Under the pieces are notes generated by a model that had not been told where the DNA came from, made no database searches, and was given only the letters and a program-made list of their open reading frames with translations. Position numbers and translations under genes: made by a program. From an uncultured Massilia sp. (GTDB taxonomy: Bacteria; Pseudomonadota; Gammaproteobacteria; Burkholderiales; Burkholderiaceae_D), in NCBI GenBank assembly GCA_913778765.1, contig CAJYXO010000158.1, positions 1 through 53,715 on the forward strand: a stretch of DNA of 53,715 bases, read 5' to 3'. Each line of letters begins with the position of its first letter. Position 1 is the stretch's first letter. Positions 7,933 to 17,566 of the stretch are shown here, piece after piece.

Positions 7933-9447
7933 TCATACGATCCCTGGCAGCGGAACGGCGACTGGCGCAGGCTCGTTTGAGGAAGCACAAGGCGCGGCCG
8001 CGAAGCTGACGCTCACCTTCAACCCGCTCCCACCATCGGCCCGTCCCATGTCCACGCGCGCGCCGTGCAGGTTGGCGATGTCGCGCACGATCGCCAGGCC
8101 CAGGCCGGTGCCGCCCGGGTTGGTTTCCAGCCCCGCCTGGGCGCGGTAGAAGGGCATGAAGACCTTGTCGTATTCCGCCTCGTCGATGCCCGGACCGCTG
8201 TCCTCCACCTCCAGCAGCACTTCGTCGCCCAGGCGGCGCACGCGCAGCAGCACGCTGCCGCCCGGCGGCGTGTAGTGGACCGCGTTGTCGGCCAGGTTGC
8301 TGAGCAGCTCGTGCAGCAGCAGCGCCTGGCCCAGCACCGTGGTGTCGCCGCCGCCGTCGGCTTCCAGCGCCAGGTCGACGTCTTTCTGCACCGCCGGCAG
8401 CGCCAGCTCGAGGCCGACCTGCTGGGCCAGCGCCGCCAGCGAGACGGGGACTGCCGGGGCGCTGCCGCTGCCATGTTCGATGCGCGCCAGGGTCAGCAGC
8501 CGGTTCGCCAGGTGGACGGTGTTGTCGGTGGTGGCCGCGATCGAGCGCACGATCGCGCGCATCGCGGCCGGATCGTTTTCGCGCAGCGCCAGTTCGGCCT
8601 GGGTCTTCAGCACCGTGAGCGGCGTGCGCAGCTGGTGCGAGGCGTCGGCGATGAAGCGGCGCTGGCTGGCGATCAGGGTCTGCATGCGCGCCATGGTGCC
8701 GTTCATCGCCGCCACCAGCGGCCGCACCTCGCGGTGCACCAGGGTTTCGTCGACGTCCGACAGGTCGGCCACCTCGCGCGTTTCGACTTCCTGTTTCAGG
8801 CGCATCAGCGGCTGCAGCACCAGGCGCACCGCAAACCACACCAGGGTCGCCACCGCCAGCACCAGCAGCGCCTGGCGCAGCAGGGTGTTGACCAGGATGC
8901 GCCGCGACAGCGCCCGCCGCGCATCGAGGGTCTCGCCGACCTGGATCAGGGCGATGCCGCGCATCGAATCGTCGTACACCGGCTGCAGCAGGGCGGCGAT
9001 GCGCACCGGCTCGCCGTTGTAGTCGGCGTGATAGAAGCGCACCAGCGCCGGATACAGCTCCGAGCGGGCGACGTTCTTCGGCACCGGCGGCAGGTCGTCG
9101 TAGCCGGACACCGTCTCGCCTTTCAAGCCGCCGACGCGGTAATAGATGCGGCCGAGGGTGTCGGTCTCGAAGCTGTCGAGCGCCACGTAGGGCACGTCGG
9201 CCACCACCTTGCCGTCGCGGACCGAGACCCGTTCGGCCAGCGCGCGGGTGGAGGCCAGCAGCGAACGGTCGTAGGCGATGTCGGCGGCGTCGAGCGCATC
9301 GCGGTACAGCGACACGGCGTTCAGCGCCACCAGCGCAACCAGCGGCACGATCAGCCAGCGCAGCAGTTGGCCGCGCAGGCTGCCCAGGCGGCGCGGCGGC
9401 AGTGCGCGCAGCAGCGGGAGCAGCCGGACGAGGAGGGGGCGCCGCAT
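7933..9447 (-). CDS. tctE: TctE-type sensor histidine kinase
   Basis: 504 aa. An N-terminal membrane helix follows a basic start; an extracytoplasmic sensor region (about 60-180) contains TGE-type sensing sequence like TctE N-domains; then a second helix, a HAMP-like linker, and the dimerisation helix with the phospho-accepting H271 in SHQLRTPL. The catalytic domain has the N box (DNAVHYTPPGG), G1 (DSGPGID) and G2 (GGTGLGLAIV). It lies 4 bp downstream of the response regulator and forms a pair with it. The adjacent divergent porin, Bug receptor and transporter genes suggest control of carboxylate or metal-complex uptake; the ligand is not visible. Confidence 0.85.
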   Translation of the reverse strand: MRRPLLVRLLPLLRALPPRRLGSLRGQLLRWLIVPLVALVALNAVSLYRDALDAADIAYDRSLLASTRALAERVSVRDGKVVADVPYVALDSFETDTLGRIYYRVGGLKGETVSGYDDLPPVPKNVARSELYPALVRFYHADYNGEPVRIAALLQPVYDDSMRGIALIQVGETLDARRALSRRILVNTLLRQALLVLAVATLVWFAVRLVLQPLMRLKQEVETREVADLSDVDETLVHREVRPLVAAMNGTMARMQTLIASQRRFIADASHQLRTPLTVLKTQAELALRENDPAAMRAIVRSIAATTDNTVHLANRLLTLARIEHGSGSAPAVPVSLAALAQQVGLELALPAVQKDVDLALEADGGGDTTVLGQALLLHELLSNLADNAVHYTPPGGSVLLRVRRLGDEVLLEVEDSGPGIDEAEYDKVFMPFYRAQAGLETNPGGTGLGLAIVRDIANLHGARVDMGRADGGSGLKVSVSFAAAPCASSNEPAPVAVPLPGIV

Positions 9448-9451
9448 CGCG

Positions 9452-10144
9452 TCAGGCCGCCGGCCGTTCCTGCAGCAGGTAGCCGATGCCGCGCAGGGTG
9501 GCGATGGCGGCGCCGCCGTCCGGACGGCGGTCGAGCTTCTTGCGGATGCGGTGGATGTACAGCTCGATGGCGTCGAGATTCGCGTCGTCGTCGAGCGCGA
9601 ACACTTCGTCGAACAGCTTTTCCTTCGACAGCGCGCGGCCCGGCCGCGAGATCAGCGCTTCCAGCACGGCGTGCTCGCGCGGCGTCAGCGCCAGCGGCTC
9701 GCCGCAGTAGCTGAACATGCGGCCGACGGTATCGAAACTGAGCTGGCCGCACCGGTGTACCGGCGCCTCGTTGCCGACGCTGCGGCGCAGCAGCGCCTTC
9801 ACGCGCGCTTCCAGTTCCGCCAGTTCGAACGGTTTGGCGAGGTAGTCGTCGGCGCCCAGGTTCAGTCCCTGCACCCGTTCTTCGAGCCCGCCGCGCGCGG
9901 TCAGGATCAGCACCGGCGTGCGCCCGCGCGCGCCGCCGCGGGCGCGCAGGCGGCGCAGCACGTCCAGGCCGTCCATCTTCGGCAGGGTCAGGTCCAGGAT
10001 CACCAGCGCATAGTCCTGGGTATGGAGCAGGGCGTCGGCATCGGCGCCGGTGGCCGCGCATTCGACGGTGAGCCGGGCGTCGCGCAGGGCTTTCGACACC
10101 CAGTGGGACAGCTCGACGTGGTCTTCGACTAACAGGATTCGCAT
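9452..10144 (-). CDS. tctD: TctD-type OmpR-family response regulator
   Basis: 230 aa from ATG at 10144; longer in-frame extensions run antisense through the porin gene. The receiver domain has the acidic pocket at ED (residues 7-8), the phosphorylatable D51 in VILDLTLPKMDG, the TARGG switch threonine and K in YLAKPFE. The C-terminal winged helix (about 135-228) has LTPREHAVLEAL and HRIRKKL, typical of OmpR/PhoB DNA binding. Expected to be phosphorylated by the adjacent kinase and to act on the divergent porin promoter, where an 11-bp tandem repeat lies at 10202-10223. Confidence 0.9.
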   Translation of the reverse strand: MRILLVEDHVELSHWVSKALRDARLTVECAATGADADALLHTQDYALVILDLTLPKMDGLDVLRRLRARGGARGRTPVLILTARGGLEERVQGLNLGADDYLAKPFELAELEARVKALLRRSVGNEAPVHRCGQLSFDTVGRMFSYCGEPLALTPREHAVLEALISRPGRALSKEKLFDEVFALDDDANLDAIELYIHRIRKKLDRRPDGGAAIATLRGIGYLLQERPAA

Positions 10145-10201
10145 TTTTTTAGTGTAAGCCGAAACCGGCGGCGCCGGATAGTGGTGCGAAGCTGTCGGTA
10201 T

Positions 10202-10223
10202 TGAAAGCTGGATGAAAGCTGGG
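10202..10223 (+). promoter_or_regulatory. Tandem 11-bp direct repeat, candidate TctD site
   Basis: TGAAAGCTGGA (10202-10212) is followed at once by TGAAAGCTGGG (10213-10223), differing only in the last base. OmpR-class regulators bind tandem sites of one helical turn. It is about 60 bp before the porin start codon and 60 bp from the regulator start, which fits activation of the porin operon and autoregulation. Confidence 0.55.
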
Positions 10224-10282
10224 CACGCATATAGTTGGCTCCATAAGCAGCACAAAAAAGAATTTTTACAACAGGAGACACC

Positions 10283-11344
10283 ATGAAGAAGTCGGCCCTC
10301 GCGCTTGCCGTCCTGGCAGCGCTTTCCCTGAATACCACCGCCCACGCCCAGACCAATGTGCAGGTCTATGGCCTGATGGATGCGGGCGTCGAGTACGTGA
10401 CCCATGCATCGCCCAACGGCGACAGCATGGTCCGCGTGATCTCGGGCGGCAAGAACACCTCGCGCTGGGGCTTCCGCGGCAGCGAAGACCTGGGCGGCGG
10501 CCTGAAAGCGGTGTTCAATCTCGAGGGCGGCATCCTGATGGACACCGGCGCCCAGGACGGCGCGCTGTTCAAGCGCCAGGCCTATGTCGGCCTGGACGGC
10601 AGCCTGGGCCGCCTGGTGATCGGGCGCTCCTTCACCACGACCTACGACCTGGTGATCAAGTTCGACCCGATGGGCTTCGCGCCCAACTACTCCTGGGCCA
10701 CCAGCGGCAACGCCACCGGCCCGTCGAAGTACGGCATGACGACCGCGTTCGACAACCTGATCAAGTACAGCGGCCACACCGGCGGCTTCACCTACGGCGC
10801 CACGATCGGCCTGGGCGAACAGGCCAACAATTCCTCCGACGGCCGCAAGTACGCGGTCGGCGGCTCCTGGTTCGGCGGCGGCTTCGGCGTGATGGCCTCC
10901 TACGAGCAGGTCAACGGCAACACGGTGGCCGCCACCGGCAACCGCGACAAGACCACCGCCTTCCACCTGGGCGCCGACTACAAAGCCGGCCAGTGGCGCG
11001 CCGTCGCCGGCATGCGCGGCTACAAGCTGGAGTCGGGCAAGGCCGCCACGCCGGACGTGCGCGGCGACACCTACTGGGGCGGCATCATCTACAACCCGAA
11101 CGCCTGGACCCTGACCGGCGCGGTCTACCACGTCAACACCAAGAACCTGCCGGCCGAGAAGGACGCCGATCCGACCATGTTCGTGGCGCGCGCCATGTAC
11201 GCGCTGTCGAAGCGCACCGACCTGTACATGGTCGCGGCCCACGCCAAGGCCGACCATGGCCAGCTGGTGGGCCTGTCGCGCGACGACCCGGGCTTCGGTT
11301 CGACGCAGAACGGCTTCACCGCCGGCATCCAGCACCGCTTCTGA
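10283..11344 (+). CDS. Gram-negative outer membrane porin
   Basis: 353 aa, the usual length of betaproteobacterial general porins. The start has a good ribosome site (AGGAGA, 5 nt spacing) and a signal peptide, MKKSALALAVLAALS, ending after AHAQ. The mature part starts NVQVYGLMDAGVEY, the standard first strand; a G(x)SRWGFRGSEDLGGG motif and alternating aromatic strands follow. The C-terminus GIQHRF ends in the phenylalanine needed for outer-membrane assembly. It forms a trimeric channel for small hydrophilic solutes. As first gene of the operon opposite TctD it likely admits the solute taken up by the next genes. Confidence 0.9.
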   Translation: MKKSALALAVLAALSLNTTAHAQTNVQVYGLMDAGVEYVTHASPNGDSMVRVISGGKNTSRWGFRGSEDLGGGLKAVFNLEGGILMDTGAQDGALFKRQAYVGLDGSLGRLVIGRSFTTTYDLVIKFDPMGFAPNYSWATSGNATGPSKYGMTTAFDNLIKYSGHTGGFTYGATIGLGEQANNSSDGRKYAVGGSWFGGGFGVMASYEQVNGNTVAATGNRDKTTAFHLGADYKAGQWRAVAGMRGYKLESGKAATPDVRGDTYWGGIIYNPNAWTLTGAVYHVNTKNLPAEKDADPTMFVARAMYALSKRTDLYMVAAHAKADHGQLVGLSRDDPGFGSTQNGFTAGIQHRF

Positions 11345-11369
11345 TTCCCGACGGGCCCGCGCCGGTATC

Positions 11370-12338
11370 ATGCCAGTCATGCATATACTTCGACACTTCA
11401 TCGCCGCCGCCATGTTCGCGGCCGCCGTCCCGGCCCTCGCGGCCGATGCCGAATGCGTGGTGCCGTCCAAGCCGGGCGGCGCCATGGACCTGACCTGCAA
11501 GCTGGCTAGGCGCGCCCTGCAGGCCAGTCCCGGCGCGCCGCGCCTGAAGCTGAGCTATCTGCCCGGCGGGATCGGCGCGGTGGCCTGGCACACCATGGAA
11601 TCGCAGCGCCGCGCCGAGCCGGACACCCTGGTCGCGTTCTCGGGCGGCTCGCTGCTGAATCTCGCCCAGGGCAAGTTCGGCAAGGCCAGCGCCGCCGACG
11701 TGCGCTGGGTGGCCGCGCTCGGCGCCGACTACGGCATGATCGCGGTGCGCGCCGATTCGCCCTTCCACAAGCTCGCCGACCTGATCGAGGCCCTGCGCAG
11801 CGATCCGCAGAAGGTCCTGATCGGGATGTCCGGCACCATCGGCAGCCAGGACTGGCTCAAGATGGCGCTACTGGCGCGCCTGGCCGGGGTCGAACCGAAG
11901 CAGCTGCGCTTCGTCGCCCTGGAAGGCGGCGGCGAAGAGTTCACGGCGATGAGCGCCAACTACGTCCAGGTGATCTCGGGCGACACTTCCGAAGCGACGC
12001 TGTACGCCGACCCTCGCAAGATCCGCGTGCTGGCGGTGCTGGCCGAACACCGGCTGCCCGGCGTGCTGTCCAGCGCGCCGACCGCGCGCGAGCAGGGCTA
12101 CGACGTGGTGTGGCCGATCATCCGCGGCCTGTGGATGGGGCCCGGCGTGCCGGATGCCGACTACCGGCGCTGGGTGCGCGCCTTCGAACACATGGAATCC
12201 GACTCCGGATTCGCCCAGCTGCGTGCCGAAGCCGGACTGTATCCCTTCTCGCTGACCGGCGACGCGCTGACCCGTTACATCAACCAGGCCGTGGCCGATT
12301 ACAAGCGCCAGGCCAGCCAGTTCAAGCTGGTCCGCTGA
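11370..12338 (+). CDS. Bug-family periplasmic tricarboxylate-type receptor
   Basis: 322 aa from ATG at 11370; a second ATG at 11379 would remove three residues. The signal peptide runs to about AALAAD. Mature features typical of TctC/Bug proteins are PSKPGGAMDLTCKL, LSYLPGGIGAVAWHTM, and GMSGTIGSQDW in the ligand-binding cleft. Bug receptors bind carboxylates and feed TTT transporters or signal to TctDE-type kinases. No TctA/TctB membrane genes follow, so this copy may act with the TctE-type kinase or be an orphan. It starts 26 bp after the porin stop. Confidence 0.8.
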   Translation: MPVMHILRHFIAAAMFAAAVPALAADAECVVPSKPGGAMDLTCKLARRALQASPGAPRLKLSYLPGGIGAVAWHTMESQRRAEPDTLVAFSGGSLLNLAQGKFGKASAADVRWVAALGADYGMIAVRADSPFHKLADLIEALRSDPQKVLIGMSGTIGSQDWLKMALLARLAGVEPKQLRFVALEGGGEEFTAMSANYVQVISGDTSEATLYADPRKIRVLAVLAEHRLPGVLSSAPTAREQGYDVVWPIIRGLWMGPGVPDADYRRWVRAFEHMESDSGFAQLRAEAGLYPFSLTGDALTRYINQAVADYKRQASQFKLVR

Positions 12339-12363
12339 CCAGACCAACAACCAAGGAGACGAC

Positions 12364-13455
12364 ATGCAATTCACCAAAACCCTGATCGCCGCTGCCGTGG
12401 CGCTGTGCGCCGCCCCGCTGGCCCTGGCCCAGGTCCCGGCCGGCTATCCCGCCAACTACCAGCAACTGGTCGACGGCGCCAAAAAGGAAGCCAAGCTGGT
12501 GGTCTACGGCGCCACCGACAGCAAGGCCGCGCAGCCGCTGATCAAGGACTTCAACACGCTGTATCCGGGCATCAGCGTCGAGTACAACGACATGAACTCG
12601 ACCGAAGTCTACAACCGCTTCATCTCCGAATCCGCGGCCGGCGGCGACACCGCCGACGTGCTGTGGTCCTCGGCCATGGACCTGCAGATGAAGCTGGCCG
12701 CCGGCGGCTACGCGATGGCCTACAAATCGGTCGAAGCATCGAAGATTCCGGGCTGGGCGGTGTGGAAGGATACGGCCTACGGCACCACCTTCGAGCCGGC
12801 CGCCTTCGTCTACAACAAGCGCCTGGTGAGCGAGGCCGAAGTCCCGCATACCCACGCCGAGTTCGTCAAGCTGATCAGCCAGCCGAAGTTCCAGGACAAG
12901 GTCACCACCTACGACATCGAGAAATCCGGCGTCGGCTTCATGTTCATGACCCAGGACGAGAAGGATTTCGCGCAGTTCAAGCAGCTCGAGCAGGCCTTCG
13001 GCACCGCGAAGGTGCGCGTGCAGTCGTCGACCGGCACCATGCTGGAGCGGATTTCCTCGGGCGAAAACCTGATCGGCTACAACGTGCTCGGCTCCTATGC
13101 GCTGGTGCGCGCCAAGACCGACCCGTCGTTGGGCGTGGTGCTGCCGAAGGACTATACCCTGATCATCTCGCGCGTCCATTTCATCAACAAGGCCGCCAAG
13201 CACCCGAACGCCGCCAAGCTGTGGACCGACTACATCCTGTCGCAGCGCGGCCAGACCGTGATCGCCAACGGCGCGAAGCTGTATGCGATCCGCGCCGACG
13301 TCACCGGCGAAACCACCTCGAGCGAGTTGATCAAGATGGTCGGCGAGAAGAACGTCAAGCCGCTGCCGGTCAGCCCGGCCGTGGCGGAGTACCTGGACCC
13401 GGCGATCCGCATGGCCTTCCTCAAGGAGTGGAAAGCCACCGCCGGCAAGAAGTAA
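12364..13455 (+). CDS. ABC transporter substrate-binding protein (FbpA/AfuA type)
   Basis: 363 aa with ribosome site AAGGAGACGAC before the ATG and a signal peptide ending ALAQ. The mature protein starts with a KKEAKLVVYGATD motif, usual for type-2 periplasmic binding proteins of the Fe3+/phosphonate/thiamine group, and has the ADVLWSSAMDLQMKL hinge region. It binds its ligand in the periplasm for the permease and ATPase encoded just downstream. Ferric complexes are the commonest ligand of this family, but the residues do not settle it. Confidence 0.85.
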   Translation: MQFTKTLIAAAVALCAAPLALAQVPAGYPANYQQLVDGAKKEAKLVVYGATDSKAAQPLIKDFNTLYPGISVEYNDMNSTEVYNRFISESAAGGDTADVLWSSAMDLQMKLAAGGYAMAYKSVEASKIPGWAVWKDTAYGTTFEPAAFVYNKRLVSEAEVPHTHAEFVKLISQPKFQDKVTTYDIEKSGVGFMFMTQDEKDFAQFKQLEQAFGTAKVRVQSSTGTMLERISSGENLIGYNVLGSYALVRAKTDPSLGVVLPKDYTLIISRVHFINKAAKHPNAAKLWTDYILSQRGQTVIANGAKLYAIRADVTGETTSSELIKMVGEKNVKPLPVSPAVAEYLDPAIRMAFLKEWKATAGKK

Positions 13456-13491
13456 GCCACGCCAGCATCACCGTTTCGATCGGATCACACC

Positions 13492-15306
13492 ATGCCTACC
13501 TTCTCCCTGCCGGGCGCACGCCTGAAATCCGGCGCCGCGCACGACGCCGCGGCCCTGCGCCGGCCGCGCCTGAACTGGACCCGCGCCCTCGTGGTCCTGC
13601 TCACCTGCGTGGCAGTCTTCCTGCCGCTGTTCCTGGTGTTCTACCAGAGCGTCCTGACGGCGCCTTTCTTCATGCCCGACAAGGCGCTGGGGCTGGACGC
13701 TTTCCGCTTCATCTTCGAGGACAGCGACTTCTGGCTGGCGTTCAAGAACGGCATGCTGCTGGCCGCCGGCCTGGCGGGGATCGCCGTGCCGCTGGGCGGC
13801 ATCCTGGCCTTCCTGATGGTGCGCACCGACCTGCCGGGGCGCAGCTGGATCGCCCCGGTGCTGCTGGTGCCGATCTTCGTGTCGCCGATGGTGATGGGCT
13901 TCGGCTACGTGGTCTCGATGGGGCCGGTGGGCTTCTACACCACCTGGGTGCACCAGCTGCTCGGCTTCATTCCGTGGAACGTGTACTCCTTCACCAGCAT
14001 CGTCGTGATCGCCGGCCTGACCCACGTGCCGCACGTCTACCTGTACGCCTCGTCGGCGCTGAAGAGCCTCGGCTCCGACGTCGAGGAGGCGGCGCGCGTG
14101 TCCGGCGCTTCGCCGTGGCAGGTGATGTTCAACGTCTCGCTGCCGATGATCATGCCGGCGCTGGCCTATGCCGGCGTGCTGGTGTTCTTCCTCGGCTTCG
14201 AGGTGTTCGGCCTGGTGCTGGTGCTGGGCGATCCGGAAGGCCACCTGGTGCTGGCCACCTATCTGTATAAGCTGACCAACAAGCTGGGCACGCCGTCCTA
14301 CCACCTGATGGCGGCGGTGGCCGTGTGCCTGGTGGCGGTGACCATGCCGCTGGTGATGCTGCAGCGCTGGCTGCTGAAGTCGGCCAACAAGTATGTGTCG
14401 ATCAAGGGCAAGGGCGCGCGCCAGAAGCCGCTCGCGCTGGGCAAGTGGAAGTGGATGGCGCTGGCCGTGCTGGGCGCCTGGATCCTGGTCACCGTGGTGC
14501 TGCCGATCTCCGGCATCGTGCTGCGCTCCTTCGTCCAGTACTGGGGCGAGGGCGTGAAACTGGCCGACGTGCTGACCCTGCAGCACTTCCGCGACATCTG
14601 GGAGCAGCCTTCGCTGGTGCGCGGCATCGTCAACACCATCCTGATCGGCGTGGTCGGCGGCGGCCTGGCCGTGCTGTGCTATACCGCGATCGCGCTGGCC
14701 ATGCACCGCAAGCCCGACGGCGTCACCCGCCTGCTGGATTACAGCGTGCTGGTGCCGCGCGCCGTGCCTGGCCTGCTGGCCGGCCTGTCCTTCCTGTGGG
14801 TGTTCCTGTTCGTGCCGAGCTGGCTGGACACGATCCTGAAGGGCATGGACGCCGGCTGGGCCACCTGGCTGTCCGAGCATTTCATCCCGCAACTGCGCCA
14901 GCTGCGCTCGACCATCTTCGCGCTGTGGCTGGCCTATTCGGTCGTGTGGCTGGCCTACGGCATGCGCCTGGTCTCGACCTCGCTGCTGCAGGTCGGCCCC
15001 GAACTGGAGGAGGCGGCGCGCGCGGCCGGCGCCAGCCGCGGCCGCGTCACCCGCGACGTCACCATCCCGCTGATCAAGTTCGGCATGCTGGGCGGCTGGC
15101 TGATGGTGTTCCTGATCTTCGAACGGGAATACTCGACCGGCGTGTACCTGCTGTCGCCGGGCACCGAAGTGATCGGCGCGATGCTGGTGTCGCTGTGGGC
15201 CGGCGGTTCGACCGACCTGGTGGCGGCGCTGTCCTTCATCAACATCACGCTCGTGGCCATCGGCCTGGGCATCGCGCTGCGCTTCGGCGTCAAGCTGCAC
15301 GACTAA
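13492..15306 (+). CDS. ABC transporter permease, fused two-domain (FbpB type)
   Basis: 604 aa, about twice a single permease domain. Two copies of the transmembrane domain are fused, each with its EAA loop for ATPase contact: EEAARVSGASPWQ near residue 200 and EEAARAAGASRGR near 505. About twelve hydrophobic segments are seen. This arrangement is typical of ferric-ion type ABC importers (FbpB/SfuB). It begins 36 bp after the binding protein and ends 21 bp before the ATPase start. Confidence 0.9.
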   Translation: MPTFSLPGARLKSGAAHDAAALRRPRLNWTRALVVLLTCVAVFLPLFLVFYQSVLTAPFFMPDKALGLDAFRFIFEDSDFWLAFKNGMLLAAGLAGIAVPLGGILAFLMVRTDLPGRSWIAPVLLVPIFVSPMVMGFGYVVSMGPVGFYTTWVHQLLGFIPWNVYSFTSIVVIAGLTHVPHVYLYASSALKSLGSDVEEAARVSGASPWQVMFNVSLPMIMPALAYAGVLVFFLGFEVFGLVLVLGDPEGHLVLATYLYKLTNKLGTPSYHLMAAVAVCLVAVTMPLVMLQRWLLKSANKYVSIKGKGARQKPLALGKWKWMALAVLGAWILVTVVLPISGIVLRSFVQYWGEGVKLADVLTLQHFRDIWEQPSLVRGIVNTILIGVVGGGLAVLCYTAIALAMHRKPDGVTRLLDYSVLVPRAVPGLLAGLSFLWVFLFVPSWLDTILKGMDAGWATWLSEHFIPQLRQLRSTIFALWLAYSVVWLAYGMRLVSTSLLQVGPELEEAARAAGASRGRVTRDVTIPLIKFGMLGGWLMVFLIFEREYSTGVYLLSPGTEVIGAMLVSLWAGGSTDLVAALSFINITLVAIGLGIALRFGVKLHD

Positions 15307-15327
15307 TTCTTTTTGCGAGACTCCACC

Positions 15328-16392
15328 ATGAACGTTTTGACCGTCAACGACCTGCATCTCGACTACGGCAGCGGCGCTTCCGCCAATCCGATCCTGAAAG
15401 GCGTGTCGATGCACCTGCAGCGCGGCGAAGTGGTGGCCCTGCTGGGCCCCTCGGGCAGCGGCAAGACCACGCTGCTGCGCGCCGTCGCCGGCCTGGAAAG
15501 CCCGAAGTCCGGCACCATCGACATCGGCGAACGCCGCGTGTTCGATGGCGCCGGCCGGATCGAGCAGCCGGCCGAGGCGCGCAACCTCGGCCTGGTGTTC
15601 CAGTCCTATGCGCTGTGGCCGCACAAGACCGTGTTCGACAACGTCGCCTATGGCCTCAAGCTGCGCAAGATGGCTGCGAAGGACATCCAGGACAAGGTGA
15701 ACGAAGTGCTGTCCCAGCTCGGCCTGGGCCACCTGGGCGAGCGCTTCCCGCACCAGCTCTCCGGCGGCCAGCAGCAGCGCGTGGCGATCGCCCGCGCCCT
15801 GGTCTACAACCCGCCCGTGATCCTGCTCGACGAGCCGCTGTCGAACCTGGACGCCAAGCTGCGCGAAGAAGCGCGCGCCTTCCTGCGCGAGCTGATCGTG
15901 CGCCTGGGGCTGTCGGCCCTGATGGTGACCCACGACCAGGCCGAGGCGATGGCGATCTCGGACCGCATCCTCCTGCTGAACAACGGGAAGATCGAGCAGC
16001 AGGGCACGCCGCAATCGATGTACGAGTCGCCGGACACCCTGTTCACCGCCGAGTTCATGGGCAGTAACAACCGCCTGCCGGCACAGGTCGTGCAGCGCAA
16101 TGGCGCCGGCGCTCGCCTGAAGGTCGGTGGCCGCGAGCTGAGTGCGACGGTGCGTGGCCTCGGCGACGCCGTCGACGCTTCGGCCCTGATCCGCGTCGAG
16201 GAAGTGCGGATCGGCCGCACGCCGGTCGACAACGGCATCGAACTGCCGCTGCTGACCTCGATGTATCTCGGCGATCGCTGGGAATGCCTGTTCAAGAGCG
16301 GCGAGGCGCACCTGCGCGCCTACTCCAAGCAGCGCCTCGACCCCGGCCAGTACTGGCTCGAGATGCCGGCCGAGAAGCTGTGGGTGTTCTGA
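15328..16392 (+). CDS. ABC transporter ATP-binding protein (FbpC type)
   Basis: 354 aa from ATG at 15328; an upstream in-frame TTG at 15313 lacks a ribosome site. Domain order: Walker [10 protein letters not shown] (about 46-54), Q-loop in [11 protein letters not shown], signature [15 protein letters not shown], Walker [14 protein letters not shown]-loop VTHDQAEAM, then a C-terminal TOBE-like domain (about 240-350). It powers the import complex formed with the two upstream genes. Its last 13 nt overlap the start chosen for the next gene. Confidence 0.92.
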   Translation: MNVLTVNDLHLDYGSGASANPILKGVSMHLQRGEVVALLGPSGSGKTTLLRAVAGLESPKSGTIDIGERRVFDGAGRIEQPAEARNLGLVFQSYALWPHKTVFDNVAYGLKLRKMAAKDIQDKVNEVLSQLGLGHLGERFPHQLSGGQQQRVAIARALVYNPPVILLDEPLSNLDAKLREEARAFLRELIVRLGLSALMVTHDQAEAMAISDRILLLNNGKIEQQGTPQSMYESPDTLFTAEFMGSNNRLPAQVVQRNGAGARLKVGGRELSATVRGLGDAVDASALIRVEEVRIGRTPVDNGIELPLLTSMYLGDRWECLFKSGEAHLRAYSKQRLDPGQYWLEMPAEKLWVF

Positions 16393-17450
16393 AAGGCCAG
16401 TTGCGCGCCTTCCTCCCGGCCGTCCTGCTTGCCTTCGGCGCAGCCGAAGCCTGCATCGCGCTCGACACCCCGCTGCCGTGGATGATCGGCCCGCTGTTCT
16501 CGACCGCGCTGGCCTGCATGCTGGGCGCGCGCCTGGGAGCCCCGGTGCAGGCGCGCGAAGCGGGGCAGTGGGCGATCGGCACCGCGCTCGGCCTGTACTT
16601 CAGCGCGCCGGTGCTGGCCGCGCTGGCGCGCAACCTGCCGTGGATCGCGCTGGCGGTGGTGTTCGCGCTCTGCCTGGGCATGGCTGGCGGCGCCGCGCTG
16701 CGCCGCCTGTCCGGCACCGACCAGACCACCGCCTTCTTCGCGATGGCGGTCGGCGGCGCCTCCGAGATGGCGGTGCAGGGCGAGCGCCACGGCGCCGTGG
16801 TCGAACACGTGGCCGCCGCCCACAGCCTGCGCATCATGATGGTGGTCGGCGCCATCCCGTTTGCGGTGCGCTGGTGGAGCCGGCATGGCTGGGGCGCCGG
16901 CGCCGATCCTTTCGTGCCGCTCGCCACCGCCGTGCATCCGGGCGGCCTGCTGGTGCTGGTCGCGCTGACGGCCGGCGCCGCGCTGCTGCTCAAGCGCCTG
17001 CAGGTGCCGAACGCCTGGGTGATCGGCCCGCTGCTGGTGGCGCTGGCCTTGAGCGCGGCCGGCATCGAACTGTCCCGCCTGCCGGAGTGGATGATCCGCG
17101 GCGGGCAGCTGTTCATCGACGTGTCGCTGGGGACGCGCTTCACGCCGCGCTTCGTGCACACCGCGCCGCGCTACCTGGCCGGCGTGGCGGCCTGCACCGC
17201 CGGCGCCATGCTGCTGGCCGCCGCCTTCGCGCTGTGCGTGGCGGCGCTGACCGGCCTCCATCCGGGCACCATGCTGCTGGCGACTTCGCCCGGCGGCATC
17301 GCGGAAATGTCGCTGACCGCGCGCGTGCTGCACCTGGGCGTGCCGGTGGTGACGGCCTTCCATGTGTCGCGCATGGTGGTCGTGGTGCTGGCGATCGGTC
17401 CCCTGTACCGCGCCTGGGCGAGGCTGCATCCGGCGCCAAAGGTCGCATGA
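16380..17450 (+). CDS. AbrB-family integral membrane protein
   Basis: 356 aa from GTG at 16380, preceded by GAGAAG; this overlaps the ATPase stop by 13 nt and skips an implausible arginine-rich extension. The protein has two repeats of a five- to six-helix unit with the family motifs PLPWMIGPLF (start) and VPNAWVIGPLL (middle), and a SPGGIAEMSLTA motif near the end mirrored by VGGASEMAVQG. This Pfam family (AbrB, once called ammonia monooxygenase) has no firm function; a regulatory or transport role is usually supposed. Linkage to the ABC operon suggests co-expression. Confidence 0.75.
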   Translation: MGVLKGQLRAFLPAVLLAFGAAEACIALDTPLPWMIGPLFSTALACMLGARLGAPVQAREAGQWAIGTALGLYFSAPVLAALARNLPWIALAVVFALCLGMAGGAALRRLSGTDQTTAFFAMAVGGASEMAVQGERHGAVVEHVAAAHSLRIMMVVGAIPFAVRWWSRHGWGAGADPFVPLATAVHPGGLLVLVALTAGAALLLKRLQVPNAWVIGPLLVALALSAAGIELSRLPEWMIRGGQLFIDVSLGTRFTPRFVHTAPRYLAGVAACTAGAMLLAAAFALCVAALTGLHPGTMLLATSPGGIAEMSLTARVLHLGVPVVTAFHVSRMVVVVLAIGPLYRAWARLHPAPKVA

Positions 17451-17566
17451 TGTGACTGTCCGGGTAGCGCAATCCGCTGCCCGCGCCGGACGCCGACGGG
17501 GCAGGTATCCAAGTGCCGCGTTGTGTTGTAGATTACGCATCTCCGACACCACTGCGCCCGACCCGC

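Noticed and set aside
13468..16311. 947-aa minus-strand open frame across the ABC permease and ATPase genes
   Set aside because: Antisense shadow; no ribosome site and no domain, while the plus strand has two complete ABC components.
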